From positions 61,083,504 through 61,147,503 of the forward strand of contig NC_090280.1 in the NCBI RefSeq assembly GCF_037392515.1: a stretch of DNA of 64,000 nt, in the 5' to 3' direction. A model generated the notes under the pieces. That model saw nothing but the letters and a program-made list of their open reading frames with translations, was not told the DNA's origin and did not search any database. The position numbers were made by a program, and so were the translations under genes. Below are positions 22,701 through 34,004 of this stretch, one piece after another. This DNA is from Haliotis asinina (taxonomy: Eukaryota; Mollusca; Gastropoda; Lepetellida; Haliotidae). The stretch's first letter is position 1. Each line of letters begins with the position of its first letter.

Positions 22701-25677
22701 TAAGGTACATGCTAGTGTTGCTAGTAACTGTCACACTTAAATGCAGGAATTAAGAAACAAAAACAAATGCATAATTCTACTATTTGCAGTCTCTTGTGTC
22801 AAAAGCTTCCATTTACAGGTTGAGCGATGATGTCTCATTTAAAAAAATGCTCCATTTACAGGTGGTGTGATGTATCTTGTGTTGAAAGCCTCCATTTATA
22901 GGTTGTGAGATAAATGTTGTGTCAAAAGCCTCTATAAACAGGTTGAGTGATGCTAGGTCAGTCAAAAGCCCTTAGGAACAGTTGGAGTATTATCTATTTC
23001 AGGATGGAGCCACTGAACGTGAAGGCTCGTGAGGGAATCGAGCGGCTTGAGAAGGACAACGACATGGGTCTGGAGGGAGGCTACGACGTGGAGGTGGAGA
23101 TGGGGGGAAGTGACAATGACGTGAGTGATGATGACGTCATCTGAATAATTGTCTTCATCAAGAGAATTCATTCCATTTGAAAACACAGACTCTGTATAAC
23201 TCTTGAAAAAGCATGAAACAGTTGTCTTGAAAGGAATCTCATTTCATCAACGGATGAATATATACCAGATGCATCAACAGATGCATCAGCTCAATGTCAA
23301 AATGTGATCAACCTGTCTGAACTGTCAATGAACTATGACTCATTTTCACTTTTCATATCTATGCAAGTTGATAACCTTATCATTTGTCAAAGATCATACC
23401 TGTTGTGTTGGATTAATAGTTCTGATTTCTGAATCAAATATTTTTTACATTTCCATGGCAACAAGTTTGACTTTGACTTACTTTGGTGATTGTGCTCTTT
23501 TCCAGAGCCGAACTTTAAAACCATTCACAATTTCTTCACCAAGCTTGGCACATGGATAGATCTAGTGGTGTACACACCAAGACATTTAACATCATCATAA
23601 CTGGTACACGTGTTCATGAAGAATATTTTGCCATTGCCAAGGACATTAGTGACTGTCTTCCTCTTGTTTTGAGCTTAGAAATGCATTGGCTGTTCTGAAC
23701 ATTAAAGTTATGCAACTAGAGGCTTGTATTGGCACTGCCAATTAAGAAGTACTTGGTTTGTGTAGAGAAATGGGTAAAATGTGCTCATCATTCAGGGATT
23801 CAACCAATACCATCATTCAGGGATTCAACCAATACCATCATTCAGGGATTCAACCAATACCATCATTCAGGGATTCAACCAATACCATCATTCAGGGATT
23901 CAACCAATACCATCATTCAGGGATTCAACCAATACCATCATTCAGGGATTCAACCAATACCATCATTCATGATGGTTGTTCTAATTCTGCACTGAAATTC
24001 TCATGATTTCTCCATTATACAAAATGCTGTTAAGGAATTCTCAATGATTTTGGTCAGTTGAAAACAATTCTCTCATTGTTGAGAACTCTGTGATATGATG
24101 TTGTCAGCTGTTAATGATGTTACATGCCGTGAGTTCATATGGACTGTGTTCCAAAAAGTGATTGCAAACTTTGTGATAAACTTATATCCAAATATTTTTG
24201 GAGTCCGGCCTTGATGTGATGGAAATTAAGCATGAAACTCAAAGGGTCTTTGCCATTAACCTTATATTGAATGTTTAAAAAGTGTTTGGTCCCAGCATTA
24301 TGATTGCTATTGGAGCGCATATTTTTTCGTTTCAAGTATCCCATCTTCAGTGAAATTTTTGTGCTACCTCGACTGGCAATTGTTTTCCTATTGTTTGCAG
24401 ACCTGTTGTTCTTCATTTATGACTTCATAAATGCTCAAACTCTCAAAGTCAGTTCTTATAAATATATGTGTTATCTTTACAGACTTTTTAATAATAAAAA
24501 TAGTAAACTGACACAATTCAAACTTAGTGATATCATTTGGCACAAATCCAGTGGAAGCTGTCTAAACCGGCACTCATTTGGACTGAAGAAGTAATCTGGT
24601 CTAGACAATGTGCTGGATTGTAGAGCTGATGATAAATGTACAAGCCATGGATGTGACTGAGATTTTATGCCAGTCTTGACAACTTGCTGGATTGGACAAG
24701 TACTGGTTTTGACAGCTTCCACTGAAGTGTAAAACAAGCCATTCCCATTTGGTTATCAGCCAGTCTGGAGACATCAGTCAGGCCATGCATGACCATTATA
24801 ATTATTTTTCAGTTTATGTAAACATAAATGGATAAATATTGCATGTGAGCCAGTCAAGTGACACAGACCTTCTTACAATGTATTTTGTTTAAGAGAACTG
24901 GGAGTATTCTGCACAAAATTCCAAAGAATGACCAAATTCCTGCACATTACCGTTTTTATGTCTAATGGGAAAACAGATTTTATCATCCAAAACTCTGTTC
25001 CTCTGGCAATATTTCTTGTGTGGGATCAACGATATCGCCTTGGAGATATCATTTTGGCAGTAGATTTTGTACAAAGCCTTTGTGTCATCAATTATATGAT
25101 TCACAAAATAAGACATAAAAAACGTGATCACTTCACAATGCTGTGACATTGCTGCACTGCAGGTCTAATAGCAGTACATGTTCAGAAGTGTAAATTTATC
25201 ATTGAAAACTACTGAAGAGTGATTTTGATGATAAATTGAATCTCACCCTCGTGTCTTCTACCATCAAATATATCAACACTCGTTGATAAAAGTGACAATA
25301 TCTTGTTGAAGCAGGCTCTTGGATGAGATTCTATATATTTTTACAGAAATAGGAAAGAATTTGGTGATTCTTACATATTTTGAGTAGTATGCATGGCTTG
25401 AGTATGGAAATAGGATGGAATCTGAGTCCTTAACATTCTTTAGTAGTATATAAAGAATATCGTATTTGAAATGCATAAATGCAGACTTCTTGTTGCTCAT
25501 AAATGAATGCTGTTAGTCGTCACAAGACAGTAGGATATGACACCATTCATTATCACGTGACAAGCTCTTTGATTCCTCGTATCTCATCGGTTATTGTCTA
25601 ACTGTGTGTTTTGTTTGCAGGCTGACTTTGAGGGCAGTGACATGGAGAGCACATGGTCCGAGACTGACTTCAGTTAA
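10769..25677 (+). CDS. ANAPC7: Anaphase-promoting complex subunit 7 (APC7)
   Basis: Seventeen coding exons with consistent phases: 10769-10834, 11233-11361, 11834-11905, 12557-12640, 13429-13544, 13930-14043, 14639-14726, 15939-16034, 17006-17094, 17992-18121, 18741-18882, 19712-19812, 20774-20818, 21484-21596, 22483-22599, 23003-23120, 25621-25677. Product 558 aa (human 565). APC7 is a TPR subunit of the APC/C ubiquitin ligase. The start MNLYDHIKQ matches the animal MNVIDHVRD start. Diagnostic blocks: LPQKYQCLV (exon 2), QRTAKINLALAKLY (exon 5), GLLTLGMKGADVASLIMN (exon 6), EPWVAMGYYSL (exon 10), ALILKGTALLELKK and AVRLAPHRFEAYNGLIECYL (exons 11-12), LHQLLGDFLAQTNRIQEAMD (exon 15). The C-terminus is acidic (EVEMGGSDND..SETDFS) as in the family. 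No damage was seen; introns hold many SINEs. A possible AATAAA is at 26586. Confidence 0.96.
12190..12330 (+). repeat. Short diverged tandem duplication in ANAPC7 intron 3
   Basis: Two ~65-bp segments are alike: GTTGTCTCAGAGTTGTTTCC..TAGACCAT and GTTGTCCCAGAGTTACTTCC..TAGACCAT. Non-coding. Confidence 0.4.
12570..12718 (+). repeat. Exact 73-bp tandem duplication across ANAPC7 exon 4 donor
   Basis: Units 12573-12645 and 12646-12718 appear identical. The unit spans the last 68 bases of exon 4 and its GTAAG donor, so a second identical exon end and donor (GT at 12714) follow the first. Using the second donor would add 73 nt, shift the frame and meet TAA in the inserted sequence; the first donor (12641) is therefore the coding one. 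Confidence 0.9.
12895..12985 (+). repeat. Dispersed repeat with CTATTGCAATAG palindromes
   Basis: Contains GCTATTGCAATAGCAATACT and ACTATTGCAATAATATTGCA. A related copy in opposite orientation lies at about 49490-49600. Intronic. Confidence 0.55.
13195..13350 (-). repeat. hAT-like repeat fragment
   Basis: The minus strand begins TAGGGCTGTATAGATGCATC, typical of a hAT-type terminus, and continues with ATCGATGCATCGAT motifs. The other terminus was not identified. Confidence 0.35.
14160..14370 (-). repeat. SINE-like repeat (family A), diverged
   Basis: Complement of the family-A core (GACATCATGAGCATCGATCT) and head (CATGGGTTGCAGAAGATCAA). Lies in ANAPC7 intron 6. Confidence 0.6.
14805..15065. 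repeat. MITE-like repeat starting CAGTGGAAGC
   Basis: Starts CAGTGGAAGCCCTCTAAACTG and contains GACTGGCAGATTAG with CACAGTGG near its right end. Its ends resemble the repeat at 24548-24728. ANAPC7 intron 7. Confidence 0.35.
17270..17495 (+). repeat. SINE-like repeat (family A), diverged
   Basis: GAGGCAACTAACACGATCGG, GGTCAGGCTCACTGACTTGG and AAGCTGTTGATCATCAGATT follow family-A order. ANAPC7 intron 9. Confidence 0.6.
17500..17715 (+). repeat. Degenerate CACTCACC microsatellite
   Basis: Imperfect 4-bp-based repeat of ACTC/ACCC units. It yields long spurious reading frames (His/Pro/Thr/Ser-rich) in two frames and is intronic in ANAPC7. Confidence 0.8.
18395..18605 (+). repeat. SINE-like repeat (family A), truncated tail
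   Basis: Head GATCTTCAGCAACCCATGC, core CACAGGATTGTCTGGTCCAG. Lies in ANAPC7 intron 10. Confidence 0.65.
19465..19622 (+). repeat. tRNA-derived SINE (family B)
   Basis: tRNA-like head (CAGTAGCCTACTGGTTAAAG, B-box-like GGTCCGATCCC) followed by GTGTCCCTCTTCTGTGATA and the tail GCTGGAATATTGCTAAAA. ANAPC7 intron 11. Confidence 0.65.
20985..21142 (+). repeat. tRNA-derived SINE (family B)
   Basis: Head GTGAGATAGCCGAATGGTTA with B box GGTTCAATTCCCC, then TTTCTGGTGTCCCCCACTG and CAGGAATATTGCTGAATG, ending in CACTCACTCACC. ANAPC7 intron 13. Confidence 0.7.
21815..22282. repeat. Head-to-head inverted pair of family-A SINEs
   Basis: A minus-strand copy (about 21815-22045) is followed directly by a plus-strand copy (about 22015-22282, ending CACTCACTCACTGA). 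The pair could form a long hairpin in the ANAPC7 pre-mRNA (intron 14). Confidence 0.7.
23786..23969 (+). repeat. 25-bp minisatellite, 7 copies
   Basis: Seven near-identical copies of a 25-bp unit containing CAGGGATTCAACCAATACC, plus a partial eighth. Because 25 is not a multiple of three and the unit lacks stops, all three plus-strand frames stay open. This is not a gene. ANAPC7 intron 16. Confidence 0.92.
24548..24728. mobile_element. MITE with ~24-bp inverted ends (~180 bp)
   Basis: Left end CAGTGGAAGCTGTCTAAACC; right end complement CAGTGGAAGCTGTCAAAACC. Intronic in ANAPC7. The CAGTGGAA terminus fits the pogo/Tigger type (inference), but no TA duplication is preserved. Confidence 0.6.
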
Positions 25678-27712
25678 CATAGGCTCAACCCTAGTCATTT
25701 CCTCAGTGCTAGTTCTGTATGTGGACCCTGTAGACAGGGATGGAGATTAACTTTAAAAAAACAGGGCTCATGTTTTGGTTTGTTGTTTTTTAACCTTGAT
25801 AGCCGTCCAAAGGGGCGGATCCAGACAGGGGTGAGGGGATGTGCATGCCTCTCCCTCCAAAATTTTTTTTGTTAAATCGTATGTTAAACACTGAGTAGAC
25901 AATGGGCAATTAGAAGTATAATTTTGTTAGCCCAAGGTAATTCCTACTAGCAGTGGTCCTATGGGCAAGTGTTAATTTCCATCCCTGGAGCATACAGGCA
26001 TAAATGGCAAATCAAAACAGCATGTTGTTAGAACTTTCATCTCTGCTGCTCAATCAGTAATAGACACTTTAACTTGTAAGTTATTGGGCTATTTTTGCCT
26101 TGTGTGTTTTGTTGATGTTTAGTTTATATCCACTGCTGGTATGACTGCATTTATTATCTTGTGTGCTACCTTTTCTATAAGCGTCAGAACCAAAATGTTT
26201 GAACACATTGAGTACAATCTGGTTATAGGTACGTTATTGTAGATCCGATGAAACTGATCATGACACCTGAGATGTTGCTGCCATTTAGCTCGTGGCTCCT
26301 GAAACAATGTGAGAGTCTTTTGTTGTAAAAACTTTTAGCAGAACTGAAAGATGATGGAATTAAGTGCCGAAAGGGCAGAGAGGAAGCATATAGGTTGAAG
26401 TGTTCATTTGTCACACTGAAGGTACAGGCTGGATTGCCCACCATGGTACTGTGTATCAAGTCTAATTATATGCCATTAAAAAAGTAGGGGATACTGCATT
26501 TTATGAGGATACCACTAGCCAATGCAAATACAAATGAGAAAAAGTAATATATATCCATACAGATGAAACATTTCCAAAGGAATGGAATAAATTGTCAGAT
26601 TTTCCCTCACTTTCTCTTGATCATCTGTTTCCTCCATGGCTTCATCATGAGCATTTTATCAATCTGTTATATGTAATATACCCTACTTTTTGAGTGGTAT
26701 AGTATGTTTTGAGATATTTCTGGTTTATTGGTGCAATACCTTTCTCCTTCACTCAACTGCTACACCTAAATTTAATGTAAGAGTTGAGAATTATTATGTA
26801 TGATGTAAGTGAAAATGGAGACCAACACATACAAAATATAACACTTTATTAATGCATATTTATTGGTCACATTCATTATAGACATACAAGTTGTCGAGCA
26901 CCATGGTAGTTGAATTGAGTATGAATCCAAATTTTGAATAATCCTCCTGCTTTGGTATGTATAATGTTTATGGAAGACAAGTAGGGTCAAACCATTTTTC
27001 AAATTTTCCTTGAAAGATTTCATGACTTGTTGAAATTTCAGTATTTGTTTGAGATAACCAAAGATATGACTGATGCAAAATTAGCATTCATGGAGATAAA
27101 GTCACAATATCATTCTCAGGCCTATAAACATCAGTGAAAGAAATCCTGATGTTATTTCAACACGAAGACATTGACCAGCACATGTTTATGTTTGATTGTT
27201 GCCTAGGAACCATTGTATTTTCATCCTAACAGCATTGCGCATTATTTTACTTGTATTTGAATATAAATTTTATATCAATATGTTGTCATGGTTACAATAA
27301 TGTAAGTTTAGATATAATTACTCAGTCTTCATTAGTTACAGTGTGGATGTGGGTGCATATGGAATGGTAGACAGTATCTGTGATGATCATCATTCAGTAT
27401 ATACCGTAAATCATGAAATAAATACAAGCACGAAATAAACATTTTTATGTGATTGTTAATAATAACCAGTTATTAATATGCCACACTGTATATATTTTTC
27501 ATGCATTTATTATGAAAGAAGCAGTAAAGAATAACCAGTTTCTGTTTGAGGAGACCAGTCCTTAATACACTTTGTATACCATATGTTCCGTTACCACTGT
27601 ACCCCCAATACTTTGCAGTGCTGTTGTTAATTTTTTTAATGTTAATCACAGTAGACACAATATTGAGGTGAAGATGCTAAGACCAGTCTCAACTATGTCA
27701 TGATTTATCTAC
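25678..27712. other. ANAPC7 3' flank, no gene seen
   Basis: AT-rich DNA that should begin with the ANAPC7 3' UTR (candidate AATAAA at 26586-26591). No reading frame with family resemblance was found. Confidence 0.45.
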
Positions 27713-28013
27713 TAGGGCTGCGATTCCATTCACGACATTGGGCCCTCAATTCAATCCTTTTCAATTCAATTCTACATACAAGCAAAAACATCCGATTTCA
27801 TTTAACTCTCAAAGTCAGCTTTTTTATCATGAAATGCTTATTCCAGCACTCGAAACTGCTTGATTTGGGAGTCAAAATTATGTTCTGGCTGTGTGGAAAT
27901 AATTTGAATAGGTATTCAAATAGCAAATCAGAATAGTACTACTGGCTATTGAAAACCAAAACTAAGGTGTAAGATTGATTTTCAATGAACCATGCCGTGT
28001 CATTGCAGCCCTA
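27713..28013. mobile_element. hAT-like MITE (301 bp)
   Basis: Left end TAGGGCTGCGAT and right-end complement TAGGGCTGCAAT match at 11 of 12 bases. The flanking 8-mers TTATCTAC and ATACCTGC agree at five positions, compatible with an old 8-bp target duplication. There is no transposase inside. Confidence 0.6.
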
Positions 28014-28262
28014 ATACCTGCACCTCGGCCAAATGTAGAGACAGCATCAGAATCGGGTAGTATAATACACCCTGCATATTTTCACCATTTTGAATACCAG
28101 TTAAACACATGGTCTAACACCATTAGACCTTGTGGTTAATGCTCACACAGTTGGTCTATGAACATGTGGACATTATTTCAACAGTGGCGAAAACCTTGTT
28201 TGTTTTCTGAAACATTCTGTGGGTAGCTGCATACGTAGGAGAAATGTAGTGCAAGCAGGGCA

Positions 28263-28330
28263 GCACAACAAAGAGAAAAATGACCAGTTGCTTGCATATG
28301 GGAATACTGGTCATTTTCTCTTTGTTGCAC
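28263..28330. ncRNA. Compact hairpin, microRNA-precursor-like
   Basis: The left arm 28263-28288 pairs with the right arm 28306-28330 over about 21 continuous pairs with one bulged A and a 17-nt loop (CAACAAAGAGAAA.. with ..TTTCTCTTTGTTG). Size and shape fit a pre-miRNA, but a small inverted repeat of transposon origin is equally possible. No known miRNA seed was recognised. Confidence 0.35.
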
Positions 28331-28379
28331 GTCCCTATTTTACGCTTCAGTTTGCCTGATTCCATATCAACAAGATCTT

Positions 28380-29185
28380 TTGGAGGGTGGGAGGTGTCTT
28401 ACTAATTTCTGGTTAACAAGTTCACTGCTGCTGAAAGATACAAAATATAGGTGTTATGACATGACAGTTGACATGAATCTAGGCATCAGGAATTATTTTT
28501 TATATTTCCTAGCAAAGATTTGTCTCAAATTTTCTCAGTTTCAATAATCTTTTGTTTTCAAGTCCCATGACTACTGGCAGATGATCTGATTAATTACTTT
28601 TGTTGATGTGGTTCACCTGAGATAATCAGGCTTTTGTCCCACACAAGTAAAGACTCACCTTTGCAAATGTCATTTGAAGCTTTTCGCTTGGTTTGAGGTT
28701 GTGCTATAGTCTTCACCTTCATGACACATGGTAAATTAGGTTTATTACAAACACTGTTATATCAAACACACTGACATCTTTTCCTGATCATTACCTGTAT
28801 ATTGTAGTTGAGATATATGTTAATGTCTGTTTTTGCTGTAGCAAATTGAAATCTGTGGTCCCTTTGAGTTCATTATGGGTTTGTTATAACTGTATTTCAT
28901 TTGTCATTGATTTACAACCTCTGTATCAGAGGACATACAATCGATTACATGTTACATTGATGTAAAACATGTGAATAATAACAGAACAGGTTCAAGAATT
29001 TATGTAGATCACTAGTAAAACCTGGTTGATTACAATAGCAGAATCAACACAGCCCCTCCAAGCTGTTTCTTTGCTTTCAGAAATGTGAAAGCATCTGATT
29101 AAGGGTTGTGATTCACTACTGAAAGGAGATACTATGAAACTTGTGAGACATAAGTACCATATGGAGATATGATTCATATCTCACC
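28380..29185. other. Intergenic, nothing recognised
   Basis: No repeat core, reading frame or RNA feature that I can support. Confidence 0.4.
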
Positions 29186-29189
29186 CACA

Positions 29190-29400
29190 GTTATTATCGA
29201 GATCCACATCCTAAAGGTATGACGTAACTGTCGGATTTGGATGGTCAGACTTGCTGACTTGGTTGACACACTTTGTATTCCAATTGCATAGATTGATGTT
29301 CATGCTGTTGATCACTGGACTGTTTGGTCCAGACTCGATTATTTTACAGATTAATGCCATATAGCTGGAATATTGCTGAGGGCAACGTTTAGAATCCAAC
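29190..29400 (+). repeat. SINE-like repeat (family A)
   Basis: Core ATGCTGTTGATCACTGGACT and tail ATATAGCTGGAATATTGCTG; the head is diverged. Confidence 0.65.
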
Positions 29401-29404
29401 CAAC

Positions 29405-30945
29405 CCAAAGCGAGGTTGGCATACTGTCACAGTTCTGATAGACAAATCCTGTCCTCCTTATTCTATCTGACAATTGGATACAGCTGAGATTTCTTCAAAC
29501 AAATGTCACATGGTTACCTAGACAGGGATACTGATAAGCAGGAGGATAACATATTTTTCATAATGACTGGGATTGTAAAATGATGGGAAATGATGGTAGA
29601 CAGCAACAATGTAGATAGTCTTGTCTTTACATATGCGTTAACTCCCATGAGTTATGAGAGTGAATGTAGTGTCCATCCAGTTAAAGGGATGGCATAGAAG
29701 GGGTGATAACAGACTAAGAGACATATCAGTTTTAATCTGGTATTAAACCACAGCAGTAAGTTTTTGACCTGACAAAGAAAGCCCATCTGCACATCAGGTT
29801 TTGAACACTATGTCAAATATGCAAACATGTATCAAAAGCTCAGAAACAAGTTAACAGAAAGACATGTGGACCCAACTGCACAAAGCCATCTTAGCGACAT
29901 GACTGACTTAAGCCCATGTTAGGTTATGGTAGTTATAATCGTCATAGGTGTGCATGGTAGCTTTGTGCAATGGGGCCTTGTTTCTTAAATAATCAGTACT
30001 TGTGACCGTATGGTAGATGCTAGAGTTGATACTGCTAATTATCTTAAGTATATTGCCTTTCAAACGGCATCAGGTATATTTCAAATTTAAAAAATAAAGA
30101 TTTAAGTGTTCTTACTTTACTAATTTGACCTCTTGGTAGGTGTTTGATTTACACTTATATTTGTTATTAGTTTGATTACAAAGGACCTAATTAATCTTGC
30201 CATGATAATAAAATTCCACTGGATACGTGAAAGACTGGGTAATTCCGAAGTATAGGTTACTGTTGTGTTCCTAGTTGGACTAAGTCAAAGCTTGCATACT
30301 TGATGTCAGTGAGTGAACATTCGTGTCAGTTGTTACACTGCCAGGAGGGTTGGCTCAGGAAGACACGTACATGCGGGGTTTATCAAGCTTTATTCCAACC
30401 TGAATGTATCTTGACATTACATACTTCTAGATCCCTTGAAATAAGATACGTTTCTATTGTGTGGAAAATGTTTCAGTCACAAATAAACTTATTGTTGTTA
30501 GCAACCCGTGTATTGTTGTTTGTTTACCCAGAAACATTATTTCAGAAATTGTGTAGTTAAAAAGGCGAAATATGATAAAAAAAAATATACTTGATGATAT
30601 CACAGACGTAGCAAACGACTCGTATATGATTTTCAAGAGTAATCAAAAGATATCGCTGTGATAGTGCTTGGTCCCTAGTTATTTCACCTGAGATGGCGTG
30701 CACATATTCAACATCCTTTAAACCCTGATAACGCAACTAATAACATTGCGGAGTATGTGTCTGATTTCCTGTCTAGGGACGAATTTTGTAATAAGAATAA
30801 TATTAGAATTGCCAGCTGTTTAAGTGACCAGGAAATTAATCATAAAATCCAAAGTTCTCGTTTTCAAGAAGGGAGGCCTTTTCATCGAAATATGAAAAGT
30901 TGCTTACTATTGAACAGCCCATTGAAACCACATATTATAGGTATC
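29405..30945. other. Intergenic, nothing firmly recognised
   Basis: Several short open frames (for example 30757-30984) lack recognisable domains. The right end may include unrecognisable 5' parts of the LINE remnant that follows. Confidence 0.35.
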
Positions 30946-30949
30946 TTCG

Positions 30950-31770
30950 CGTTGCATTCTCCCGCTTTCTTAACAAGTAGATAATACATTTTACCCAATG
31001 TACGTTGATAGCAAGATTAAACCTATGTTTTTATATGGGGCTGAGCTTTGGGGCTGGGGAAAATGTAAACCAATAGATAAGGTTCATTCAGGCTGGTTCT
31101 AATGCATCAAGAAAAGCATCGCTGGCAGAATGCGGTCGTTAAGCTATTGAAACGTTTGCCTATGTTAGCCTTCTGTCGTTTTGGATACAGACTTTACGTC
31201 AACCGCCATACAGACATACAAAGAAATGTTACAGCATGTTAAGAAGACTAGATGATAATGAGCATGAGAACTGACTATAAAAAGTGAGAGTGCTGGTATT
31301 TCGACAGGGTTTCGACTATGTATGGATAGCGTTAGTAAAGAGAAGTGCTGTCTCCATTATTTAAAACAGCGTTGCAGAGACATTTATTACCTACAGTGGC
31401 ATTTATATATAGCTTTTTCCGAATCCTTGACGTTCTATTCAACCATTAAGACTTACTAGTTTCTTGGAAAATATCTTGTAACTATTAGTTCAAATGATTT
31501 ACGGAGATGTTTGACAAAACGTCCTTATAATGAACATTTTTCCAATACTACTTCATATAGATACTCCAAAAATTATGAAACTGCATTTTGTAGTTCCTGT
31601 GTGATTGAACATGAAAATGAATTCCATTTTACATTAAAGTGTCCCCTTCACAATAAGTATCGTGCTAGATATTGGCCTGAATATTGTTCTAAGAACCCTC
31701 GTGTTCAAATGTTTATTGAATTTTAATGAGAACAAGCGATAAGAATAGCCTCATAAGACTGTGTATCTTT
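30950..31770 (+). mobile_element. Decayed LINE 3' end (reverse transcriptase tail)
   Basis: Translation gives KIKPMFLYGAELWGWG near 31010-31060, the typical end of a non-LTR reverse transcriptase. At 31511-31726 a Cys/His finger-like tail follows (CSSCVIEHENEFHFTLKCPL). Stops and frame changes lie between the pieces, so it is inactive. Confidence 0.65.
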
Positions 31771-31950
31771 CGTAAAATAATGTTTGTGCTTCGATCGAAA
31801 CAAGAATATCTCTGTGAACATATAAGCATATCAGTTCTAATAATATTTGCATTCTCAGTGTGGCGCATATGCATGTCTTTAACTTACTGTGTTACACAAT
31901 CATGTTGTAGTGCTGGTCTCATGGCCATCTACACGTAATAGAGGATGCAA

Positions 31951-32393
31951 ACAGGACTGTAACACATTAGTCATAGACAGGTCTGTAACACACTAGTCAT
32001 AGACAGGTCTGTAACACATTAGTCATCAATGGGGCTGTAACATATTAGTCACAAACAGGTCTTTAAGGCATTGGTCATAAACAGGTCTGTCACAAATTAG
32101 TCATAGACAGGTCTGTAATACATTAGCCATAAACAGGTCTGTAACACATTAGTAATTAACAGGTCTGTAATACATTAGCCATAAACAGGTCTGTAGCACA
32201 TTAGTGACAAACAGGTCTGTAATACATTAGCCATAAACAGGTCTGTAATACAGTAGCCATAAACAGGTCTGTAATACAGTAACCATAAACAGGTCTGTAA
32301 TACATTAGTAATAAACAGGTCTGTAATACAGTAGCCATAAACAGGTCTGTAACACACTAGTCACAAACAGGGTCGTAACACAACAGAATACTT
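31951..32393. repeat. 26-bp minisatellite, about 17 copies
   Basis: Unit of the form ACAGGTCTGTAATACATTAG + 6 bases, repeated about 17 times with single-base variants; the first and last copies are the most diverged. It gives a spurious minus-strand frame at 32175-32357. Confidence 0.93.
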
Positions 32394-32792
32394 CCAGTGT
32401 GTCATACAGCTGAGTTGAGTTTAGGTTTACGTCACATAAGCATTAGTCAAGCCATGTAGCATGGAGACCAAGTCTGTATACACATACAAAGTCCAAATGA
32501 CTTTTTTAAACAAACTATGTGTTCGTTAATTATCATTTACTAACAGAACATGCCACAACATTTCAAAGCATGCAATCTGTCAAAAGTAGATAAAAGTTTA
32601 CAATAATTATCAGAAAACGAAGACCTTTCGACACATACATGTGAATATGTAACGCTGCTACGTAATCGACGTATGAAATCAGGAAAGTCATCCTTATGGA
32701 ATAGCCCATCCCGGACCTGGAATTGGATCTCACAGATGCGACTGACACCAGTTATCACACGTGTTTCTCACCCACAGAAGTACACATGTGGT

Positions 32793-33695
32793 TTATACGG
32801 TCCTGTTGGGTGATACACCTAGCCGTCTGGAATCTGCTGCAGATTGCTGACCACAATTCTGATGTTGTACAATGTAGATAATGGCGTAAAATGTGAAACA
32901 GAGCCAAGTGACTGCGACAATAACACAGATCACCACACACACTATACGTCTCACTGGACGTCTTTTAGTCGCAGGCTCAGTTGCTGTCTCGCCATCAGCT
33001 GCTGCTGAAGAACGAAGGGGAAGACGATTTGAATTCCGTTTGGACTGTGTGCCAGAGGTTTTTGATGTTGCTGACGTTACTTCAGCATCGGAACTTTTTT
33101 GCAACTTAGATTTTGCAATTTGCATTTTGTTGTCGATGTTTTTGTATAAATTTTTAACATACACTTGTTGCACCACTGATCGTGGTACAACGTGTCTAAG
33201 TCTGGAGGTGAAAGGTGTTTCAGATACGTTTCTGCGCTCATACGCTAAATCCTTATTAATGTTAAAATAGTGGCTCTCTTTCAGTACCATAGGTGGTCGT
33301 CGAAGTAGTTCCCTCAAGTCATCAAGCCATTTCTCACCTTTGACCACGATGGCAGGGAAATCCCTGTGCAGAATATGGTGACAGTGTTCAGTTTGTAAGT
33401 AAATCACATTTATTCGTTTTCTGTGCAGGGCATTGGCAACAGCGACGTTGTGACCATGTATACATGTTTTACTTTCAGGGTTTGTCCATATTATCAATGA
33501 CCACGTTGACTGCAATATGAAATCATCTCTTTGGTCGAATTCCCAACCTCCGTCTTCACCTTGTTCAGTGTAATCCAAGCATTTGATTCCAGATTTTGAC
33601 AGCCTTGCCTTCACTTTTGACGCCAAAGATATCCCATGGCTGCATTCCTCGTCATATACCATATTAACACTGATTTTCCTGCGTCCTCCTGCCAT
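32793..33695 (-). CDS. TIR/SEFIR-like single-pass membrane protein, copy 1
   Basis: Intronless 300-aa frame. Residues about 7-134 alternate predicted strands and helices in the order of a TIR/SEFIR fold: KISVNMVYD (strand A), ASKVKARLSKSG (helix), KCLDY (strand B), STWSLIIWTN (strand C), INVIYLQ (strand D), AIVVKG (strand E), WLDDLRELL (last helix). A Ser/Thr/Lys-rich linker (about 140-243) follows, then a basic cluster KRRPVRR (244-250), a transmembrane segment (about 251-276) and a 24-residue tail with the sequon NRT (297-299). The positive-inside rule puts the TIR-like part in the cytosol. The Glu of NADase-type TIR domains is not evident after TCIHGHNVAV, so a signalling adaptor is more likely than an enzyme (inference). 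The start is set by homology to copy 2; an upstream in-frame ATG is cut off by TGA. Confidence 0.75.
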   Translation of the reverse strand: MAGGRRKISVNMVYDEECSHGISLASKVKARLSKSGIKCLDYTEQGEDGGWEFDQRDDFILQSTWSLIIWTNPESKTCIHGHNVAVANALHRKRINVIYLQTEHCHHILHRDFPAIVVKGEKWLDDLRELLRRPPMVLKESHYFNINKDLAYERRNVSETPFTSRLRHVVPRSVVQQVYVKNLYKNIDNKMQIAKSKLQKSSDAEVTSATSKTSGTQSKRNSNRLPLRSSAAADGETATEPATKRRPVRRIVCVVICVIVAVTWLCFTFYAIIYIVQHQNCGQQSAADSRRLGVSPNRTV

Positions 33696-34000
33696 GATTG
33701 CAAGGCAGCATCACTGATTCATAAATCGTGTCCAAACACTTTTAGTGCAGCAAATACTATCAGTGCCTCAACAACAGCTCCTCTCCTCCCACTAAACTCG
33801 TTTTACAATTGGTCGGGGACAAGTGATTCATGACAAAAATACACCCTGATAGAGTATCCGGCTTTGTTCTGGTGATATCCCGGTCGGAATGTTTCTACAT
33901 TGTTGGACAGGTTCTACACTGATTCCTCTTACGCAAAAAGTCTGAATTGTTCTGAACTCTCTTTCATGTATGTGTGTGTTCATATCTAACGTTTCAAAAC
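33696..34000 (-). promoter_or_regulatory. Duplicated 5' flank of TIR-like copy 1
   Basis: Matches the 5' flank of copy 2 (39904-40235) in blocks such as ATTCATRAATCG and ACCCTGAT..GGCTTTGTT, up to about 33990. The duplication therefore carried upstream, probably promoter, DNA. No TATA box was assigned. Confidence 0.45.
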
Positions 34001-34004
34001 TTGC

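Noticed and set aside
23729-24006. Three overlapping open frames with HSGIQPIPSFRDSTN-like repeats
   Set aside because: They arise from a 25-bp stop-free minisatellite read in all three frames inside an ANAPC7 intron.
32175-32357. Minus-strand frame repeating YRPVYGYCITDLF
   Set aside because: Read-through of the 26-bp minisatellite.
32793-33695. Calling the TIR-like proteins NAD-cleaving enzymes
   Set aside because: The Glu expected in the catalytic helix of NADase TIR domains is not seen in either copy.
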